The notes beneath the pieces are model-generated. The model saw only the letters and a program-made list of their open reading frames with translations. It searched no databases and was not told where the DNA came from. The translations under genes and the position numbers were made by a program. A DNA stretch of 64,000 bases, from assembly GCF_016888445.1 (NCBI RefSeq), contig NZ_JAFEKF010000003.1, forward strand, positions 1 through 64,000, read 5' to 3'. The stretch is from Marinomonas ostreistagni. GTDB lineage: Bacteria; Pseudomonadota; Gammaproteobacteria; Pseudomonadales; Marinomonadaceae. Below, one piece after another: positions 18,771-28,037 of the stretch (the stretch's first letter is position 1; the number at the start of each line of letters is the position of its first letter).

Positions 18771-19661
18771 TTACTGTCCTTCGATTCGATTGTAGTACTG
18801 CGTTCGAAAATCCCTTGGTGTAACGCCTTTGAGCTCATGGAAGCGGCGATTGAAGTTGGCCACATTATTAAAGCCTACTTGAAAGCAAATATTGGCAATT
18901 TGTTGGTCCGTTTCGGTGAGTAAGTTGCAGGCTCGACTGATGCGCATGCGATTAACAAACTCCGTAAAGCGGTTGCCCGTGGCTTTTTTAAAAAAGCGAG
19001 AGAAGTGGCTATCTGACATGCCAATTAAACCCGCTACATCGGTCAGTGAGATATTGTTGGCATAATTTTGCGATACATAATCGACGACTGTGTTGATCTT
19101 GCGTTGCAAGGTTTCGCTGGACTTGAGGTCAATTTGTACCGTTGATAACAAACGATAGTTGCGGCTTTGTGATAATTGGTGCAATAACGGCAAGGCGTTA
19201 ATCACCCGCTGTAAGCCCGAAGAATCGCGCACGCGAGCGAAGGCATTTTTCAAGAAATCAAAGTCTAAATCAAAAAACTCGATGCCAGATTTGGCGCGTT
19301 GTAGCATCGGCATAATTTCCGCCAGTTCAGGGAAGATCTTCATGCCGTATTCAAAGGATTCATGGTCGAACCGTATAACCATGTCGCGCAGTGGGACTTG
19401 GGCATTATCGTCTTGGCAAATCCAGTTATGAGGCAGTCGAGGGCCAGTGAGGATTAACTGTCCAGGGCTATAGTTGCCAATATAGTCACCGACGAAGACT
19501 TTGCCTTGAGAGGCGACAATAAAATGTAGTTCGTAGTCATCATGAGCGTGCCAGCGGATAAGCTCGCTGGGATTGCCGTGTTCAAGGTAGCGAATGGTTT
19601 CGATACCCTCATCTACTAACTCGTATTCTGGAATCACTCTCTTTGTCGTTATTATTGTCAT
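18771..19661 (-). CDS. AraC-family activator of the polyol operon (MtlR-like)
   Basis: 296 aa. N-terminal cupin sensor domain (residues ~30-130: WHAHDDYELHFIVASQGKVF) and a C-terminal double helix-turn-helix (~195-290: NNISLTDVAGLIGMSDSHFS, then IANICFQVGFNNVANFNRRF and KGVTPRDFR). The size and placement directly after the dehydrogenase gene match MtlR, the mannitol activator of Pseudomonas fluorescens (about 300 aa). It is 114 bases downstream of the dehydrogenase gene on the same strand and could be co-transcribed. A likely target is the 9-bp inverted repeat upstream of the binding-protein gene, but this is inference. Confidence 0.88.
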   Translation of the reverse strand: MTIITTKRVIPEYELVDEGIETIRYLEHGNPSELIRWHAHDDYELHFIVASQGKVFVGDYIGNYSPGQLILTGPRLPHNWICQDDNAQVPLRDMVIRFDHESFEYGMKIFPELAEIMPMLQRAKSGIEFFDLDFDFLKNAFARVRDSSGLQRVINALPLLHQLSQSRNYRLLSTVQIDLKSSETLQRKINTVVDYVSQNYANNISLTDVAGLIGMSDSHFSRFFKKATGNRFTEFVNRMRISRACNLLTETDQQIANICFQVGFNNVANFNRRFHELKGVTPRDFRTQYYNRIEGQ

Positions 19662-19775
19662 AGCGTGTACCTATTTAGTTTGCGTACCACCGTCGTCGCT
19701 GTGTCAACGTCGGTGGCGCCTAGCTAAGCATAACTAATTTTTCAGATTCTGTTAGCTATCTATCACTTGGTAGAT

Positions 19776-21212
19776 TTATTGATCTGCGTAGCGCTGCTGC
19801 ATTGCTTTGATGGTTTGGCCTAATTGCGCGATAAACTCAGGGTAGCGAACTGGCAGGTCGCCCCAAAGAAAACGATCCTTAGCAAACGCTGCGATGCCTG
19901 CGGCATCATCACTAAAAGCGGCAAGCGCTGTTAAATTGGGTTCATGATAAGGGGTGGCAATGTCCCCCTTACGGGCTTTTTGAAAGTACACAAACCAAGC
20001 CGCGATGCCCTCGATGGTTTTAACGGGCGTTTTTCCCAGTGCATAGCAGCCAGCCAAGGAGGGATAGACAAAGATCGGAAATTTGGCATAACCATCAGTA
20101 CAAATACGCTCCACCGTGTCGCCAATATTAGCGTTGCTAAAGCGGCGCTCTATGATTTTGACGTAGTTCTCAAGGTCGACAATCGACTCGCCAATCGCTG
20201 GAATGGCGTCTTGAGCAATGAAGTCTTTGAAGTATTGGCGTAGCTCTTGATCGCGCATGGCTTCATCAAAGTAAGTCATGCCTTTTAATGCAGCTTGATA
20301 AACGACATTCGTATGTCCGGCGTTGAGGATGCGGATTTTAGCCTCTTCGTAAGGATCGACTTGATCGACAAACTGCACACCGACCAGATCAAGGGCTGGT
20401 TTTTCACCAGAGAAGTTATCTTCAATGACCCATTGAATGAAGTCTTCGCCCATGACCGTCATTTCGTCATCTGTGCCAAAACGTTGTTGTACATCTGCTA
20501 CGTGAATTGGGCTGGGTTTTGGTGTGATGCGGTCAACCATTGCACAGGGAAACGAAACATTATCACTCACCCATTGGCTCAGTTCTTGATCGCCTTTGGC
20601 GCTTAAAAACTGCATTAATCCAGCGCGCAATACTTCACCATTGTGACGTAAGTTATCACAGCAAAGCAGTGTGATTTTGGCATTGGAGGTTTGGCTGCGC
20701 AGTTTTAGACCGGCGTACAAAAAGGCGTAAAGCGTATTGCGCTCGCCTTCTAGATCGCCTTTTACGGCTGGGTGCTCGGTCATCAATTGGTGTGTTTCAT
20801 CTAGGTAGTAGCCGCCTTCTGTTACGGTAGAGGTCACCAGCTGAATGCTGGCATCGGCCATGGTTTGATCGACCAATTCTGGTGTTTGTGCCCCGTCAAT
20901 TTGGTTGACGATGGAGCGAATGTGCTCATAAACAGTGGTACCGTCTGAATCCATGGTTTTGAGTACATATTCACCTTTTTGCTCCATGAAACGCGCAAAC
21001 TGCGCGCTGTCTTGGGGGCGAATGTTGACCCCTGTGATACCCCATTGTTTTCCTTCTGGTAAGGCCAACAGTCGATCAAAATAAACGGCTTGGTGGGCGC
21101 GGTGAAATGCGCCGACACCTAAGTGCATGACACCAGACGTCACGTCAGAGCGTTGGTAATTTTGGCGTTGCATTTGCTCAGCATGAGTTGGAATTTGAAG
21201 TCGATTAGTCAT
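19776..21212 (-). CDS. mtlD: Mannitol 2-dehydrogenase family polyol dehydrogenase
   Basis: 478 aa long-chain polyol dehydrogenase; oxidises D-mannitol to fructose and/or D-arabitol to D-xylulose with NAD+. Rossmann start MHLGVGAFHRAHQAVY near residue 29, and the active-site triad is seen as Lys292, Asn297 and His300 in KIRILNAGHTNVVY, with the same spacing as K295/N300/H303 of P. fluorescens M2DH. Start: the ATG at 21212 has GAGG nine bases upstream and overlaps the ATPase gene by 8 bases; an in-frame TTG at 21230 lacks such a site. Which polyol is preferred cannot be read, but pairing with xylulokinase and the lack of a fructokinase suggest arabitol. Confidence 0.93.
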   Translation of the reverse strand: MTNRLQIPTHAEQMQRQNYQRSDVTSGVMHLGVGAFHRAHQAVYFDRLLALPEGKQWGITGVNIRPQDSAQFARFMEQKGEYVLKTMDSDGTTVYEHIRSIVNQIDGAQTPELVDQTMADASIQLVTSTVTEGGYYLDETHQLMTEHPAVKGDLEGERNTLYAFLYAGLKLRSQTSNAKITLLCCDNLRHNGEVLRAGLMQFLSAKGDQELSQWVSDNVSFPCAMVDRITPKPSPIHVADVQQRFGTDDEMTVMGEDFIQWVIEDNFSGEKPALDLVGVQFVDQVDPYEEAKIRILNAGHTNVVYQAALKGMTYFDEAMRDQELRQYFKDFIAQDAIPAIGESIVDLENYVKIIERRFSNANIGDTVERICTDGYAKFPIFVYPSLAGCYALGKTPVKTIEGIAAWFVYFQKARKGDIATPYHEPNLTALAAFSDDAAGIAAFAKDRFLWGDLPVRYPEFIAQLGQTIKAMQQRYADQ

Positions 21213-22308
21213 GGCTTGCATCCTCAGCAATCACTGAAAAAACACGGTTGTTTTCGTTAAAAAGAATGACTTCGTCGCGGTCCACTTGAATATGCACTTC
21301 TTCACCGTCTTTAATGGTGGTGCGGGCAGGGGCTTTGACAATCACAGTTTGATCGTTAGCAAGGCGAATGTGTGTATAGGCTTCTGAACCTAGGTGTTCG
21401 ATCAATTCCACTTTGCCGATCAAATCGCCATGGGTTTCTACCAAGTGCATGTGTTCTGGGCGAACCCCCATAATGACGTTGTCAGGTAATGGGCCATGAG
21501 TACGAGCCACAGGGAAATCGATGCTGGCACCGAGTAATTTTAAATGCAGGGTATCGTTTTCACGTACCACGTTATCTAGCTCAATTAGGTTCATCTTTGG
21601 TGTGCCGATGAACTCTGCCACAAAGCGGCTGTTTGGCGAGCGGTACAGTTCTAGAGGGGTGCCTACCTGCTCAATCTGACCGGCATTCAAAATTACCACG
21701 CGATCCGCAAGCGTCATGGCTTCCACTTGGTCGTGGGTTACGTAGATCATGGTGGTGCCAAGTTTCTTGTGCAGGCGTGCTAGCTCAAGACGCATTTGCA
21801 CACGTAGCGCTGCATCCAAGTTAGATAATGGTTCATCGAATAGAAAGACTTTCGGCTGACGCACGATGGCACGACCAATCGCCACACGTTGGCGCTGACC
21901 ACCGGAAAGCTCACGCGGTTTACGCTCTAGCAGTTTGTCCAACTGAAGTGATGCTGAGACCGATTTCACTTTTTCATCGATGACGCTTTGCTCTTCTTTG
22001 GCAAGACGTAGGGCAAAGCTTAAATTCTCAGCCACTGTCATATGTGGATACAAGGCGTAAGACTGGAACACCATGGCCAAGTCGCGTTTTGAAGACGACA
22101 ACTCGGTGATGTCGCGGCCATCTAGTTCGATGGTGCCACCAGTGCTCGACTCAAGACCCGCAATAGTACGTAGCAAAGTCGATTTACCACAGCCTGATGG
22201 TCCCACGAAGACGATGAATTCACCTTCGTTGATAGCTAGGTTAATGCCGCGCAGCGCGTGGTAGTTGTCATAGTGCTTTTGCAGTTCGGTAATGTTTAAG
22301 TAAGCCAT
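21205..22308 (-). CDS. mtlK: Polyol ABC transporter ATP-binding protein (MalK/UgpC type)
   Basis: 367 aa. ABC ATPase domain (residues ~1-235) with Walker A GPSGCGKST, Q-loop VFQSYALYPHMTV, signature LSGGQRQRVAIGRA, Walker B VFLFDEPLSNLDA and switch His in VTHDQVEAMTLADR. A C-terminal TOBE/MalK-like regulatory domain follows (VIMGVRPEHMHLV near 285). It powers the two permeases encoded downstream in numbering but upstream in the operon. AGGAAT precedes the ATG, and the gene overlaps the dehydrogenase gene by 8 bases. The closest known arrangement is mtlK/smoK of mannitol-sorbitol operons. Confidence 0.93.
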   Translation of the reverse strand: MAYLNITELQKHYDNYHALRGINLAINEGEFIVFVGPSGCGKSTLLRTIAGLESSTGGTIELDGRDITELSSSKRDLAMVFQSYALYPHMTVAENLSFALRLAKEEQSVIDEKVKSVSASLQLDKLLERKPRELSGGQRQRVAIGRAIVRQPKVFLFDEPLSNLDAALRVQMRLELARLHKKLGTTMIYVTHDQVEAMTLADRVVILNAGQIEQVGTPLELYRSPNSRFVAEFIGTPKMNLIELDNVVRENDTLHLKLLGASIDFPVARTHGPLPDNVIMGVRPEHMHLVETHGDLIGKVELIEHLGSEAYTHIRLANDQTVIVKAPARTTIKDGEEVHIQVDRDEVILFNENNRVFSVIAEDASHD

Positions 22309-22326
22309 TTTTATTATTCCTATAAA

Positions 22327-23157
22327 CTATTTCACAGCGCCGAAAGTAAGGCCTTGTACCAATTGTTTTTGACAGAACCAGCCAAAAATAACGATCGGGG
22401 CACAGGCAAGTGTTGAAGCGGCGGATAACTTGGCCCAGAACAAACCTTCAGGGCTTGAGTAAGAAGCAATCATCGCAGTCAGTGGCGCGGCTTCCGAAGC
22501 GGTCAAGTTCAATGACCAGAAGGCTTCGTTCCAACACAGCACGATGGATAGAAGACCCGTTGACGCGATACCACCTACCGAAAGCGGTAGTACCACTTTG
22601 ACCATTTCATCCCATGGTGTCGCACCGTCCATACGTGCAGCTTCAAGGATTTCTTTTGGCAGATCTTTGAAGTAAGAGAACAACATCCAAACGATGATCG
22701 GCAGGTTCATCAGTGTGAAAATGATCACCAAGCCTAATTTTGAGTCCAGCAAACCGTAGTCGCGTGACAAGATGTAAATAGGTACTAATACACCGACCGC
22801 TGGCAGCATTTTTGTGGACAACATCCACAGTAGAATGTCTTTGGTGCGTTTGCCTGGGAAGAAAGCCATGGAGTAGGCCGCTGGGATGGCGATAACCAGT
22901 GCTAGAATCGTTGCGCCAAAAGACGTCACCACAGAGTTCCACGCGTGTTTTAAATAGTCACTGCGTTCTTGCACGATGGAGAAGTTCTCGAGTGTCGGTT
23001 CAAAGAACAGCTGCGGTGGTACTGAGATCGCCTGCAGTTCCGTTTTAAAGGAGGTGATAAACATCCAAAAGATCGGGAAGAACAGTAGCAATGCCACGGT
23101 CCAAGCAGCCAAGCCGACCAAGATCGTTTTGAGTTTGCGTTGTTGCGTTAAAGTCAT
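22327..23157 (-). CDS. mtlG: Polyol ABC transporter permease (MalG type)
   Basis: 276 aa inner-membrane permease with six predicted helices. The first is near residues 12-34. The cytoplasmic EAA loop, EILEAARMDGATPWDEMVKVVLPL, lies near 170-195 and docks to the ATPase; I quote its key residues EAARMDGA. It begins with a short cytoplasmic tail typical of MalG-type subunits. AAGGAG lies 6 bases before the ATG. It follows the partner permease gene with a 10-base gap and precedes the ATPase gene by 18 bases, all on one transcript. Confidence 0.92.
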   Translation of the reverse strand: MTLTQQRKLKTILVGLAAWTVALLLFFPIFWMFITSFKTELQAISVPPQLFFEPTLENFSIVQERSDYLKHAWNSVVTSFGATILALVIAIPAAYSMAFFPGKRTKDILLWMLSTKMLPAVGVLVPIYILSRDYGLLDSKLGLVIIFTLMNLPIIVWMLFSYFKDLPKEILEAARMDGATPWDEMVKVVLPLSVGGIASTGLLSIVLCWNEAFWSLNLTASEAAPLTAMIASYSSPEGLFWAKLSAASTLACAPIVIFGWFCQKQLVQGLTFGAVK

Positions 23158-23167
23158 GGTCGTCTCC

Positions 23168-24028
23168 TTACACTGTTAGGTTTTTGCCGACAGCGCGGAT
23201 TAAGAAGAAGGCAACGATATTGGCTAATAGCACGGCGAATAAACCGCCGGCAGAAGCCACACCGACGTCGTATTGCAGTAATGCTTGGTTGTAGATCAAG
23301 TACGCTAAGTTGGTACTGTCATAACCTGGGCCACCACCGGTGGACACATAGATTTCTGCAAACACGGCCAATAAGAAAATAGTTTCGATCATCACCACGA
23401 CGGCGATTGGGCGAGCCAAATGTGGAATGGTGAGATAGCGGAAGATGTGCCAGCTGGTGGCGCCGTCCATTTGTGCGGCTTCTTTTTGCTCGGTATCTTG
23501 AGATTGTAAGGCAGTCACAAAGACAAGGATGGCAAAGGGGAGCCACTGCCAGCTGACCATAATGATGACGGACATCAATGGATAATCGGAAAGCCAATCA
23601 ATGGGTTCTAAGCCGAAACTTTGCGACAACCAAGCAAAGATGCCGTACACCGGATTCATCATCATGTTTTTCCAGATCAAGGCGTTGACCGTTGGCATGA
23701 TGAAAAATGGTGAAATCAGTAGTACCCGCACTACGTTGCGTCCCCAGAAGGGTTGATCAATCAAGGCGGCAAGAGCGACCCCAAGCACCACCGTAATCAC
23801 TAATACCGATAGCAGTAGAATAAGAGTGTTGGAAATGGCAATCCAAAAACCTGGATCGGTTACGAAGAATTCAAAGTTCATCCACCCCACAAAGTTATTA
23901 CGACCTGGATACAGCAGGTTGTAATTAATGGTGGAAAAATAGATGGTCATCGACAGTGGCACCACCATCCACACCAAAAGGAGCAGCACGGAGGGCGCCA
24001 TCAATAAGCGAGTAATGGAGCGCTTCAT
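23168..24028 (-). CDS. mtlF: Polyol ABC transporter permease (MalF type)
   Basis: 286 aa permease with about six hydrophobic segments and the EAA loop KEAAQMDGATSWHIFRYLTI near residues 189-208. An open frame continues upstream to an ATG at 24091, but that start lies in the middle of a strong RNA hairpin (24076-24104) and adds 21 residues without membrane character. MKRSITRLLMAPSVLLLLVW, beginning at 24028, is a normal MalF-type N-terminus, so this start is used, though its ribosome site (GAGAG) is weak. It pairs with the MalG-type subunit. Confidence 0.9.
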   Translation of the reverse strand: MKRSITRLLMAPSVLLLLVWMVVPLSMTIYFSTINYNLLYPGRNNFVGWMNFEFFVTDPGFWIAISNTLILLLSVLVITVVLGVALAALIDQPFWGRNVVRVLLISPFFIMPTVNALIWKNMMMNPVYGIFAWLSQSFGLEPIDWLSDYPLMSVIIMVSWQWLPFAILVFVTALQSQDTEQKEAAQMDGATSWHIFRYLTIPHLARPIAVVVMIETIFLLAVFAEIYVSTGGGPGYDSTNLAYLIYNQALLQYDVGVASAGGLFAVLLANIVAFFLIRAVGKNLTV

Positions 24029-24075
24029 AGGAGTATCTCTCGTTATTATGCTAATAGGGCGTCTCGCGACGAAGT

Positions 24076-24104
24076 GCCCACACTTCAGCATGCTGAGTGT
24101 GGGC
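24076..24104 (-). promoter_or_regulatory. Intercistronic hairpin between binding-protein and permease genes
   Basis: GCCCACACT (24076-24084) pairs with AGTGTGGGC (24096-24104), and CAGCA (24086-24090) with TGCTG (24091-24095), with one bulged T. There is no T tract on the minus strand. Such a hairpin just after a binding-protein gene usually protects the upstream mRNA from 3' exonucleases, so more binding protein than permease is made. That role is inferred. Confidence 0.75.
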
Positions 24105-24119
24105 CGGAGTCAGGGCGAA

Positions 24120-25427
24120 CTAGTAATAGCCAGCCTGACGCATTTGACGATCCGCTGATCGGTTCGCGGATTGCAGAGCTTTTTCGACGGATAAGCTGCC
24201 GGAGACAGCACCAGAAATCATTTGCCCAGTGGTAGTTCCAATCGCTTGGAACTCAGGAATAGCAGCAAACTGAACGCCCACGTAGGGCACTGGCTCAAGC
24301 GTGCTATCGGTGGCGTCGGCTGAATTAAGTGCTTTTAATTCGGCTTCGGCAAAAACCGCCGCATCGAGGAATTTAGGATTGTCGTAGGTAGATTGACGAG
24401 TGCCGGTTGGAACCGCGCCCCAACCATTGGTTTCGCCGACTAGCTTGATATAGTCTTTGGAAGTGGCCCAACGGACAAATTTCTGTGCCGCTTCGGCGTT
24501 CTGAGTGCCTGCTGGGATGCCTAACGCCCACGACCAAAGCCAGTTGGCTCCCTTTTCTGTTACCGCATAAGGCGATTGGGCGAAGCCAACTTGGTCCGCT
24601 ACTTTTGATTGCTTAGGATCTGTTACGAACGAAGCTGCGATAGTAGCGTCAATCCACATGCCGCATTTGCCCTCATTAAACAGCGCTAAGTTTTCATTGA
24701 AGCTGTTACCGCTGGCACCTGGTGGGCCATAGCGATCGAGTAAATCGACGTAGAAGGTTACCGCTTGCTGCCATTCATCAGAGGTCAGTTGTGGTTGCCA
24801 GTCCATATCAAACCAGCGTGCCCCAAACGAGTTGGCGATGGTGCTGACCAGTGCCATATTGTCGCCCCAGCCTGCTTTACCACGTAGACAAATACCATAG
24901 ACGCCATTATCTGGATCGTGCATAGCCGCCGCCGCGTCACGGATATGTTCCCAGCTATCGCGATCATTGATGCTGATGCCAGCTTTGTTAGCAAGATCTT
25001 TGCGGTACATCACCATTGAGCTTTCGCCATAAAATGGTGAAGCGTATAGGGTGCCATCCCAAGACAGACCATCACGAATCGAGGGCAGCAAATCCTCGAC
25101 ATCATAGTCACCGCTGGTATCTACCGGCTCAAGCCAGCCGCGCTCGCCCCAGATGGGCGCTTCGTACATACCAATGGTCATGACATCGTACAAACCGCTA
25201 CCGTTGGCAATGTCTTGGGTCACGTTTTGGCGTAACACGTTTTCTTCTAGAGTTACCCATTTAACGTCAATATCAGGATAGAGTTTTTCAAATTCCGGCG
25301 TGAGTTTTTGCATTTCGATCATATGGCCGTTGTTGACGGTGGCGATCGTAATCTGAGTATCGGCTAACGTATTAACGGCCGCTAAAGATACGGCACAGGT
25401 TAGCGCCGTTTTGCGAAGAGTAGTCAT
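24120..25427 (-). CDS. mtlE: Polyol ABC transporter periplasmic binding protein
   Basis: 435 aa extracellular solute-binding protein, family 1. An N-terminal signal peptide (about 22 residues, MTTLRKTALTCAVSLAAVN, then ALA-like cleavage near LADTQ) exports it; no lipobox Cys is present. The mature chain begins TQITIATVNNGHMIEMQKL. Later features such as YDVMTIGMYEAPIWGERGWL and GANWLWSWALGIP match mannitol/sorbitol binders (MtlE/SmoE). The ATG at 25427 has GGGAG five bases upstream; a GTG/ATG further up is less well placed. First gene of the operon, so its 5' region should hold the promoter and operator. Confidence 0.93.
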   Translation of the reverse strand: MTTLRKTALTCAVSLAAVNTLADTQITIATVNNGHMIEMQKLTPEFEKLYPDIDVKWVTLEENVLRQNVTQDIANGSGLYDVMTIGMYEAPIWGERGWLEPVDTSGDYDVEDLLPSIRDGLSWDGTLYASPFYGESSMVMYRKDLANKAGISINDRDSWEHIRDAAAAMHDPDNGVYGICLRGKAGWGDNMALVSTIANSFGARWFDMDWQPQLTSDEWQQAVTFYVDLLDRYGPPGASGNSFNENLALFNEGKCGMWIDATIAASFVTDPKQSKVADQVGFAQSPYAVTEKGANWLWSWALGIPAGTQNAEAAQKFVRWATSKDYIKLVGETNGWGAVPTGTRQSTYDNPKFLDAAVFAEAELKALNSADATDSTLEPVPYVGVQFAAIPEFQAIGTTTGQMISGAVSGSLSVEKALQSANRSADRQMRQAGYY

Positions 25428-25749
25428 AGGTTCTCCCATCTGGGTTAACTTGTTTTTATTGTCTCACCTAGAGCTTGATCATTTGTTAATCAAGTGATGT
25501 TAGAATAGTGCAAGTTGCAATTGACTAACTAGTACAGAAAATGCGGATAGTGGTACTTTTTTGAGTCTATTGTGAATAGTTGATTAAAAAAGCAGTCAAA
25601 ATAATACTCTTTTGACTGATCTTCATTTGCACGTTTTATCAGAGAATTCTAAAGAACAGGATCAACTAGGTATTACTTTGCTGATTTGATCAGTTTTCCA
25701 GTGGCAGGCTAAGGGCTATAATGGCGCCACTTTAATTGGGAGATTTCTC
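25428..25749. promoter_or_regulatory. Divergent polyol-operon / sdhE control region
   Basis: 322 bases between the binding-protein gene (-) and sdhE (+), A+T rich and without a gene. It contains a 9-bp perfect inverted repeat (25593-25618) and a shorter one, CTTGAT-N9-ATCAAG (25474-25494). These are the best candidates for binding by the AraC-type activator. I could not place confident -35/-10 boxes. Confidence 0.55.
25593..25618. promoter_or_regulatory. Candidate operator of the polyol operon
   Basis: CAGTCAAAA (25593-25601) and TTTTGACTG (25610-25618) are perfect inverted arms around an 8-base spacer, about 170 bases upstream of the binding-protein start. It has no T tract, so a terminator is unlikely. 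Binding by the AraC-type regulator is inference. Confidence 0.45.
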
Positions 25750-26034
25750 ATGACAGACATGATTACTGATAAAGAGTCGATGGGCTTTAAGCGTCTTAAG
25801 TGGCAGTGTCGACGCGGTATGCTAGAGTTAGACGTGCTTTTCGAACCCTTCTTAGACGATGTGTTCTTATCCCTTGATGAGGCGGATAAGCAGCGGTTTT
25901 ATAAGCTGATTGAGTGTGAAGATCAGGAGATCTTCCCATGGTTTATGCAAAAGGAAGTGCCAGAAGACCCTGATTTGGCGCGCATTGTGGACATCATCGT
26001 TACCCGTGTACAGCCAGAAAACTATCGCGCTTAG
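25750..26034 (+). CDS. sdhE: SdhE, FAD assembly factor for succinate dehydrogenase
   Basis: 94 aa, the normal size. Needed for covalent flavinylation of SdhA and FrdA. The hallmark RGMLELDVLFEPFL with the conserved Arg-Gly-x-x-Glu is at residues ~22-37, followed by FYKLIECEDQEIFPWFM. Ribosome site GGGAG lies 7 bases before the ATG. The next gene, ygfX, starts inside it, as in E. coli where the two are also neighbours. Confidence 0.95.
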   Translation: MTDMITDKESMGFKRLKWQCRRGMLELDVLFEPFLDDVFLSLDEADKQRFYKLIECEDQEIFPWFMQKEVPEDPDLARIVDIIVTRVQPENYRA

Positions 26035-26458
26035 GCGCCATTCGACATTATCAACGCTGGCGTTGTTGCTTTGGTTTATCGCCACGACAACGCTGGTGGT
26101 GCTATTACAGCTGCCTACCTTATTTACGCCTCTTGTATGGCTCTTCATGCTCGCTCTGCTAGTGTGGCGCCAACGACGGCCTGCAATCCAGTTACAATTT
26201 GATGAAGTCGGCGCTTGGTGCGTCCAAGGTGAGCTGACACAGTTTGCCCAGCTGGTGTATCGCAATGACTATTGGCTAGTGTTAAAGCTGAGCAATCCAC
26301 TTGAGCCAAACCTACTCAAGCGGTTGATGTGGAGTGTGGTGCGCCGTCATCATTTAGTATTTCGTGATCAGTTTAGCAAAGGCGACTATCGTGAAGCGCG
26401 CTCGCGTTTGAGCGCGGCTAAGTTTATGAACGGGCCAGCTCCGAAGAACGAATTCTAG
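26006..26458 (+). CDS. ygfX: YgfX-family membrane protein (CptA-like), GTG start inside sdhE
   Basis: About 150 aa. Two adjacent hydrophobic segments (roughly residues 14-52: [17 protein letters not shown], then [16 protein letters not shown]) and a basic soluble tail with [15 protein letters not shown] and NDYWLVLKL. This layout and the overlap with sdhE match YgfX, a small inner-membrane protein. In E. coli it was reported as a toxin acting on MreB/FtsZ, with sdhE as antitoxin; that role is disputed. The frame is open to 25910 but has no ATG near the real N-terminus. GTG 26006 is the best start, giving a 29-base overlap with sdhE. The 3' end overlaps nadB by 35 bases, convergently. Confidence 0.78.
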   Translation: MYSQKTIALRRHSTLSTLALLLWFIATTTLVVLLQLPTLFTPLVWLFMLALLVWRQRRPAIQLQFDEVGAWCVQGELTQFAQLVYRNDYWLVLKLSNPLEPNLLKRLMWSVVRRHHLVFRDQFSKGDYREARSRLSAAKFMNGPAPKNEF

Positions 26459-28037
26459 GCTTTAGAATCGTCGCGTCACTGTGTTCAAGCTTTTCGGGGT
26501 AATCCAGCGTGAAATGCAGGCCTCGGCTTTCTTTGCGAGACATCGCCGATTGGATGATCAAATCCGCGACTACGGCTAAGTTACGCAACTCTAATAAGTC
26601 AGCCGAGACTCGGTAGTTAGAGTAAAACTCTTCAATTTCTGAAAGCAGCAAGTCCACTCGGTGCTTGGCGCGAAGCAAGCGTTTGTCCGTACGCACAATA
26701 CCAACGTAGTCCCACATAAAACGACGCAGCTCATGCCAATTATGGGTAATTACCACGTCTTCGTCCGAGTCAGTCACTTTAGAAGCATCCCAATCAGGGA
26801 TAGTGAAATCTTCCCGTGGCGTCGAGTCCGCTAAGATATTTTGTGCCGCAGAACGCGCGTAAACAATGCACTCTAGAAGCGAGTTGCTGGCCAAACGGTT
26901 GGCACCATGAAGGCCAGTGTAGGAGGTTTCCCCTATGGCGTATAAATCGGCGACATCGGTTTCGCCATGTTGATTGACGACCACGCCACCACAGGTGTAA
27001 TGCGCCGCAGGTACGACAGGAATCGGTCCTTTGGTCATGTCATGACCGTAGCTTAGGCAACGCTTATAGATCGTCGGAAAGTGCTCTTTGATGAATTCTG
27101 GATCTTTGTGCGAAATATCCAATAACACATGTTTGACCCCTAAGCGCTTCATTTCATGGTCAATCGCGCGGGCCACGATGTCACGCGGTGCCAGCTCGCC
27201 ACGCTCATCAAAATTAAACATGAAGCGGCTACCATCCGGTAGCAGTAGACGACCACCTTCACCGCGTACAGCTTCAGAGATCAGGAAGGTTTTAGCTTTG
27301 GCATCGTACAAACAGGTTGGGTGGAATTGATTGAATTCCATATTGCCGACGCGACAGCCGGCACGCCAAGCCATGGCAATGCCATCCCCCGATGCCGTAT
27401 CTGGGTTGCTGGTGTACAAGTACACCTTGCTGCTGCCACCACAGGCCAGCGCGACCCGATGTGCGTGAAACACCTCGACTTCGTCTTTATCTTGGTTCAG
27501 GGCGTATAAGCCAATGACGCGATTAGGGCAGTTGAGTCCCAGCTTCTGTGTCGTGACTAAGTCGACGGCAATATGGTCTGGGTAAAACTGGATATTGGGA
27601 TGCGCTTTGGCGTTTTTAACCAATGTTTTAGAGATCGCCAGTCCCGTGGCGTCTGCCGCGTGTATGATTCGGCGATGACTGTGCCCGCCTTCTTTGGTTA
27701 GGTGATAATCTTGATCATCACCATAACGGGTAAAGGGCACCCCTTGATCAATCAGCCAGTCGATACTTTCTTTAGAGTGTTCGATGGTGAAGCGAATGGC
27801 TTCTTCATCGCCGAGCTCAGCGCCAGCAATGATTGTATCTTGGACGTGTGAATCGACGGTGTCGGTTTCCGCCAAAACAGCCGCTACACCACCTTGCGCA
27901 TACAAAGTCGAGCCTTCGGAGATTTCGCCTTTAGTTAGAACGGCAACCTTATGTGTGTTCGCCAGTTCCAGTGCTAGGGTTAAGCCCGCCGCACCGGCGC
28001 CGATGATGACAATGTCGTGATGTAGATGTTGGCTCAT
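26424..28037 (-). CDS. nadB: L-aspartate oxidase
   Basis: 537 aa flavoenzyme that oxidises L-aspartate to iminoaspartate, the first step of NAD synthesis. FAD-binding [16 protein letters not shown] at residues ~10-25; [13 protein letters not shown] near 43; the substrate-binding HSHRRIIHA-like stretch [16 protein letters not shown] near 117; active-site and FAD regions [14 protein letters not shown] and [34 protein letters not shown] near 345; and [20 protein letters not shown] near 380. Its last 35 bases overlap the convergent ygfX. No clear ribosome site is visible before the ATG. nadA and nadC are not in the window. Confidence 0.97.
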   Translation of the reverse strand: MSQHLHHDIVIIGAGAAGLTLALELANTHKVAVLTKGEISEGSTLYAQGGVAAVLAETDTVDSHVQDTIIAGAELGDEEAIRFTIEHSKESIDWLIDQGVPFTRYGDDQDYHLTKEGGHSHRRIIHAADATGLAISKTLVKNAKAHPNIQFYPDHIAVDLVTTQKLGLNCPNRVIGLYALNQDKDEVEVFHAHRVALACGGSSKVYLYTSNPDTASGDGIAMAWRAGCRVGNMEFNQFHPTCLYDAKAKTFLISEAVRGEGGRLLLPDGSRFMFNFDERGELAPRDIVARAIDHEMKRLGVKHVLLDISHKDPEFIKEHFPTIYKRCLSYGHDMTKGPIPVVPAAHYTCGGVVVNQHGETDVADLYAIGETSYTGLHGANRLASNSLLECIVYARSAAQNILADSTPREDFTIPDWDASKVTDSDEDVVITHNWHELRRFMWDYVGIVRTDKRLLRAKHRVDLLLSEIEEFYSNYRVSADLLELRNLAVVADLIIQSAMSRKESRGLHFTLDYPEKLEHSDATILKPRIRSSELARS

